Shown: positions 34,721 through 36,977 of the stretch, piece after piece
Numbering within the stretch: the stretch's first letter is position 1
Layout: every line of letters begins with the position of its first letter
Source of the DNA: Rubrivivax sp.
GTDB lineage: Bacteria > Pseudomonadota > Gammaproteobacteria > Burkholderiales > Burkholderiaceae_C
Direction of reading: 5' to 3'
Assembly: GCA_020248945.1 (NCBI GenBank)
Contig: JADCGQ010000046.1
Span: forward strand, 1-36,977
Length of the DNA: 36,977 nucleotides
Position numbers and translations under genes: made by a program
The notes under the pieces: model-generated
Database searches by the model: none
Told to the model about the DNA's origin: nothing
Seen by the model: the letters and a program-made list of their open reading frames with translations, nothing else

Positions 34721-35806
34721 ATGCCCGCCCCGATCGCCGCCACCTGGTACGACGGCACGCACGCGCGCGGCCGCGCCGTGCAGGCCGAGGCCGACGGCGG
34801 CACGCTGTGGCTGCTGGACGAGGCCGGCGGCCGCCACGGCCTGGCGCTGCGCGACGTCCAGTGGCCCGAGCGCACACGGCACGGCCAGCGCGTGGCGCAA
34901 TTGACGCATGGCGGTTCGCTGGTCTTCGCCGACGCCGCCGTCTTCGACACCTGGCGCCAGCGGCTGGGCCACCGCGAGAGCTGGGTCGTGCGCGCGCAGC
35001 AGCACTGGCGCGCCACGTTCGCGGCGCTGGCCGGCCTGGTGCTGGTGGGTGTGGTGGGCTACGTGTGGGGCGTGCCCTGGGCGGCCCGCGGCGTGGTGGC
35101 CGTGACGCCGGCCGACGTGGAGCAGGCCATCGGCGACAGCGCGCTCGCGCAGCTGAAGGACGGCCTCTTCAAGCCCACCAAGGTCCCGCCGGCCGTGCAG
35201 GCGCAGTGGCGCGATCGGCTGGGCACGGCCCTGCAGCGCGCCTACCCCGAAGGGCCGGCGCGCTGGGAGCTGCACTTCGCCGGCGGCGGCGCACTCGGCG
35301 CGAACGCGGTGGCGCTGCCCGGCGGCCACATCGTCATCACCGACGAGCTGCTCGAGCTGCTGCAAGGCGCCGACGACGCCGTGCTCGGCGTGCTGGCGCA
35401 CGAGCACGGCCACGTGCGGCGCCGCCACGGGCTGAACGCGGTGGTGCGCTTCGGCCTCGTCTCGGCGGCCACCTCGGTGGCGCTGGGCGACTTCAGCGCC
35501 GTCATCGCCGGCGTGCCGGCGCTGCTGGCGCACATGGGCTACTCGCGCGATGCCGAGCGCGAGGCCGATGCCGACGCCGCCTACGTGCTGCAGGCGGCCG
35601 GCCGTGATCCGGCGGCGATGGTGCTGCTGTTCGAGCGCATGGCCGGCCGGGCAAAGAAGGCGCGCGAGGCCGACGAGCGCGGCGACGGCGCGCTGCCGAT
35701 CGCCTTTGCCTCGCACCCGGCGGACGAGGAGCGGATCCGCTTCTTCAGAACCTATCGCGACACCGCGCGCCAGGGCCCGGGCACGAAGTCGCCGCCGCTG
35801 AACTGA
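34721..35806 (+). CDS. membrane-anchored M48 family metallopeptidase
   Basis: This 361-residue protein has the zinc site HEHGH (H227, E228, H231) and the third ligand in EREAD downstream. A single membrane helix lies near residues 103-125 (FAALAGLVLVGVVGYVWG), so the protease domain is probably held at the inner membrane facing the periplasm. The first 95 residues form a small beta-rich region (GGTLWLLDEAGGRHGL). It ends without TPRs. It is co-directional with the DUF898 gene 23 bases upstream and probably acts with it. It converges on bchJ with four bases between stops. It may process membrane proteins, but substrates are unknown. Confidence 0.92.
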   Translation: MPAPIAATWYDGTHARGRAVQAEADGGTLWLLDEAGGRHGLALRDVQWPERTRHGQRVAQLTHGGSLVFADAAVFDTWRQRLGHRESWVVRAQQHWRATFAALAGLVLVGVVGYVWGVPWAARGVVAVTPADVEQAIGDSALAQLKDGLFKPTKVPPAVQAQWRDRLGTALQRAYPEGPARWELHFAGGGALGANAVALPGGHIVITDELLELLQGADDAVLGVLAHEHGHVRRRHGLNAVVRFGLVSAATSVALGDFSAVIAGVPALLAHMGYSRDAEREADADAAYVLQAAGRDPAAMVLLFERMAGRAKKAREADERGDGALPIAFASHPADEERIRFFRTYRDTARQGPGTKSPPLN

Positions 35807-35810
35807 GGGC

Positions 35811-36416
35811 CTACCAGCGCAGCTCGAAGCGGCAGGCGTCGTCGCCACAGGCCTCGCAGGCCGTCTCGGTGATGCCGCTGTCGCGGTGCACCAGCACCTG
35901 GAACAGGCGCTCGAAAGTGGCGGCGTAGTAGTCGCAGGCCGGCACGCCGCTGGCCAGGCCCCGGCACAGCGGGTTGTCGCGGATCTCCAGCACCCACGGG
36001 CGGCCGCCGCGCGGCGGCACCGCGGTGAATCGGCCGCTGCCGGCAAACGTCCAGGCGTGGCGCGTGATGGCCGCCACGAGTGCGCGCGCGGCCAGCGGCG
36101 CCGGCAGCAGCTTCAGCACCTGCTGCACGGCGTGCGGGATGCGGTGGGCCAGCAGGTAGTCGGCCGTGGCGCGGCCGGCGGCGCGCGACACCGCCGCGGC
36201 CTCCTCGGCCGGCATCGCCTCGCGCAGCGCGCGGTGCAGCGCGCGCACGTCGTCTTGTCGCACCATGCCTTGCGGCGGCTGGCGCCAGTGCTGCCGCAGG
36301 CCGGCGCGCTCGAACACCTGCTCGGCGAAGGCCGTGCCGCGCCAGGCCGGCAGCACCTTCGCGATGCGCGTGATGGCGTTGGGGCCGATCAGCCCGGCGG
36401 TGGCGGCGGCAGCCAT
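35811..36416 (-). CDS. bchJ: bacteriochlorophyll 4-vinyl reductase-type protein BchJ
   Basis: This 201-residue protein carries a V4R domain: the C-terminal cysteine pattern CEACGDDACRFEL and the preceding LFQVLVHRDSGITETAC are characteristic. With the bchE tail upstream and a start (ATG 36416) overlapping its stop by one base, this fits BchJ of the photosynthesis gene cluster. BchJ was named for 8-vinyl (old numbering 4-vinyl) reduction of chlorophyllide intermediates; later work suggests that it instead assists substrate handling in bacteriochlorophyll synthesis, while other enzymes do the reduction. There is no signal peptide or membrane helix. A remote V4R regulator is the alternative. Confidence 0.78.
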   Translation of the reverse strand: MAAAATAGLIGPNAITRIAKVLPAWRGTAFAEQVFERAGLRQHWRQPPQGMVRQDDVRALHRALREAMPAEEAAAVSRAAGRATADYLLAHRIPHAVQQVLKLLPAPLAARALVAAITRHAWTFAGSGRFTAVPPRGGRPWVLEIRDNPLCRGLASGVPACDYYAATFERLFQVLVHRDSGITETACEACGDDACRFELRW

Positions 36417-36790
36417 CAGTCAGCCGCCGCCGAGGGGCGATGCGACAGCGCGGCATCGGCCTCGTCGTCGCTCAGCTGGCCACCGCCGCCACACGCAGAC
36501 GCCGAGGCCTGCGCCGTCTCGATGGCGCCGATGGCCGCCAGCGCCGCCGCCGCGATGTCCTCGCCCTTCTTGCGCCGCATCTCGATCTTCGGGCCGTGCA
36601 TCGTCACCCAGTTCTCGTCGGCCGCGGCAATGGCCTGGGCATCGGGCCGCTCGTGCACACGCGCGTCGGCAAACTGGAAGTCGACCTTCTTCTTGCTCTG
36701 CGGGCCCCAGTAGCCCACGCGCCCCAGGTCATAGAACGTGCGCTCGAAGCCGCTCTTCAGAAAAGCCTTCAAGCAGCCCATCAGGCAATC
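36416..36790 (-). pseudogene. bchE: 3' end of bchE (anaerobic Mg-protoporphyrin ester cyclase), truncated
   Basis: The minus strand codes about 120 residues ending at TGA 36416-36418, including SGFERTFYDLGRVGYWGPQS and KKKVDFQF, which I recognise as the C-terminal end of BchE, the B12- and radical-SAM-dependent cyclase that forms the fifth ring of bacteriochlorophyll. The expected 450 or so upstream residues, with the radical SAM CxxxCxxC, are missing. The frame runs on to 36967, but that part is low in GC and unlike BchE. The break falls near 36745-36815, next to an IS4-like transposase start on the other strand, so an insertion is likely. Its exact edge cannot be placed. Confidence 0.6.
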
Positions 36791-36873
36791 CACCGAACTT
36801 AAGCGAAGCACGCTAGAATTGACCGCGTAAGTTATTGAATTAATTGAAGTTTTCGCTTGACGGAGTGACCGAG
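36791..36873 (+). mobile_element. probable left end of an IS4-like element
   Basis: GC falls sharply at about 36784 and the stretch is rich in A and T (for example GTTATTGAATTAATTGAAG). It lies between the bchE break and a transposase start on the plus strand, so it should hold the terminal inverted repeat and promoter. The other end lies outside the window, so the inverted repeat and target duplication cannot be read. GGAG at 36861 is eight bases before ATG 36874. Confidence 0.4.
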
Positions 36874-36977
36874 ATGGAAAAGCAAATACTGTGAATTCAT
36901 CCCGCATCTCATGCTGGAGTTCTCCGATCGAATTGCCTCCGATGAGTTCGCGCAATTGGCGCGCCATCCCGACTCCC
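36874..36977 (+). CDS. IS4-like transposase, 5' part, cut by the window edge
   Basis: The plus strand reads EFIPHLMLEFSDRIASDEFA and QLARHPDS up to the window end, a pattern like the N-terminus of IS4-family transposases, which usually continue FTR.RKLPL. The ATG at 36874 has GGAG eight bases upstream but reads MEKQIL and then stops; the transposase frame joins only if one base is added near ACTGTGAA. The ATG at 36911 is in frame without repair. It may be a third one-base deletion or a decayed copy. The identification is from a short segment. Confidence 0.45.

Overview
The window is high-GC (roughly 65-70% by eye), densely coded DNA with the codon use and gene content of a Burkholderiales betaproteobacterium. 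At the right edge a bchJ gene follows the 3' end of what looks like bchE, so the source is probably a bacteriochlorophyll-making, purple non-sulfur type organism (Rubrivivax/Roseateles-like). This lineage call is inferred from gene content only. No rRNA, tRNA or CRISPR array was seen, and no gene-free stretch reaches 300 bases.

Layout. 1-136: an unrecognised low-GC coding scrap. 137-3779 (minus): a Rossmann-fold epimerase-like protein, a DUF4386-like membrane protein and two oligopeptide-type ABC ATPases without permeases. 3887-7345: two LysR regulators, thioredoxin TrxC, a PEP-CTERM-type exported protein and a small proline-rich ORF. 7413-12368: muropeptide permease AmpG (frameshifted), a SAM methyltransferase, a LuxR-type regulator and an exported M48 protease. 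12444-17447 (plus): a compact three-gene unit made of a class III nucleotidyl cyclase fused to TolB-like/TPR regions, a vanadium-haloperoxidase/PAP2 enzyme with a GGPV repeat at its N-terminus, and a subtilisin-family protease. A Crp-type cyclic-nucleotide-binding regulator converges on this unit. 18213-21198: a PAS-LuxR regulator, a VanX/DdpX dipeptidase, a small acetyltransferase and an FHA-EAL protein. 21199-25357 (minus): pyrF followed by a four-PAS hybrid histidine kinase (receiver frameshifted). 25399-31836 (minus): a type III restriction-modification operon, res - PIN toxin - mod. 31945-35806: purB, then a DUF898 membrane protein with a membrane-anchored M48 protease. 35811-36977: bchJ, a truncated bchE, and the start of an IS4-like transposase at the window edge.

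How genes may work together. The cyclase, haloperoxidase and protease share strand and close spacing, and the cyclase keeps every class III catalytic residue at canonical spacing. With the neighbouring Crp-like protein this could form a local cyclic-nucleotide circuit; it is the most unusual multi-gene unit here. The restriction-modification operon is unusual in carrying a VapC-type toxin gene between res and mod with no antitoxin beside it, and in having a mod specificity region of clearly lower GC. FHA-EAL and the hybrid kinase end back to back and point to c-di-GMP and phosphorelay signalling. AmpG and DdpX fit cell-wall recycling.

Two and perhaps three single-base deletions break otherwise intact genes, and the window ends inside an IS. 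Both are typical of a draft contig, so the frameshifts should be treated as possible assembly errors. Several genes have a -10-like hexamer only 6-9 bases before the ATG and no ribosome binding site, which suggests leaderless transcripts.
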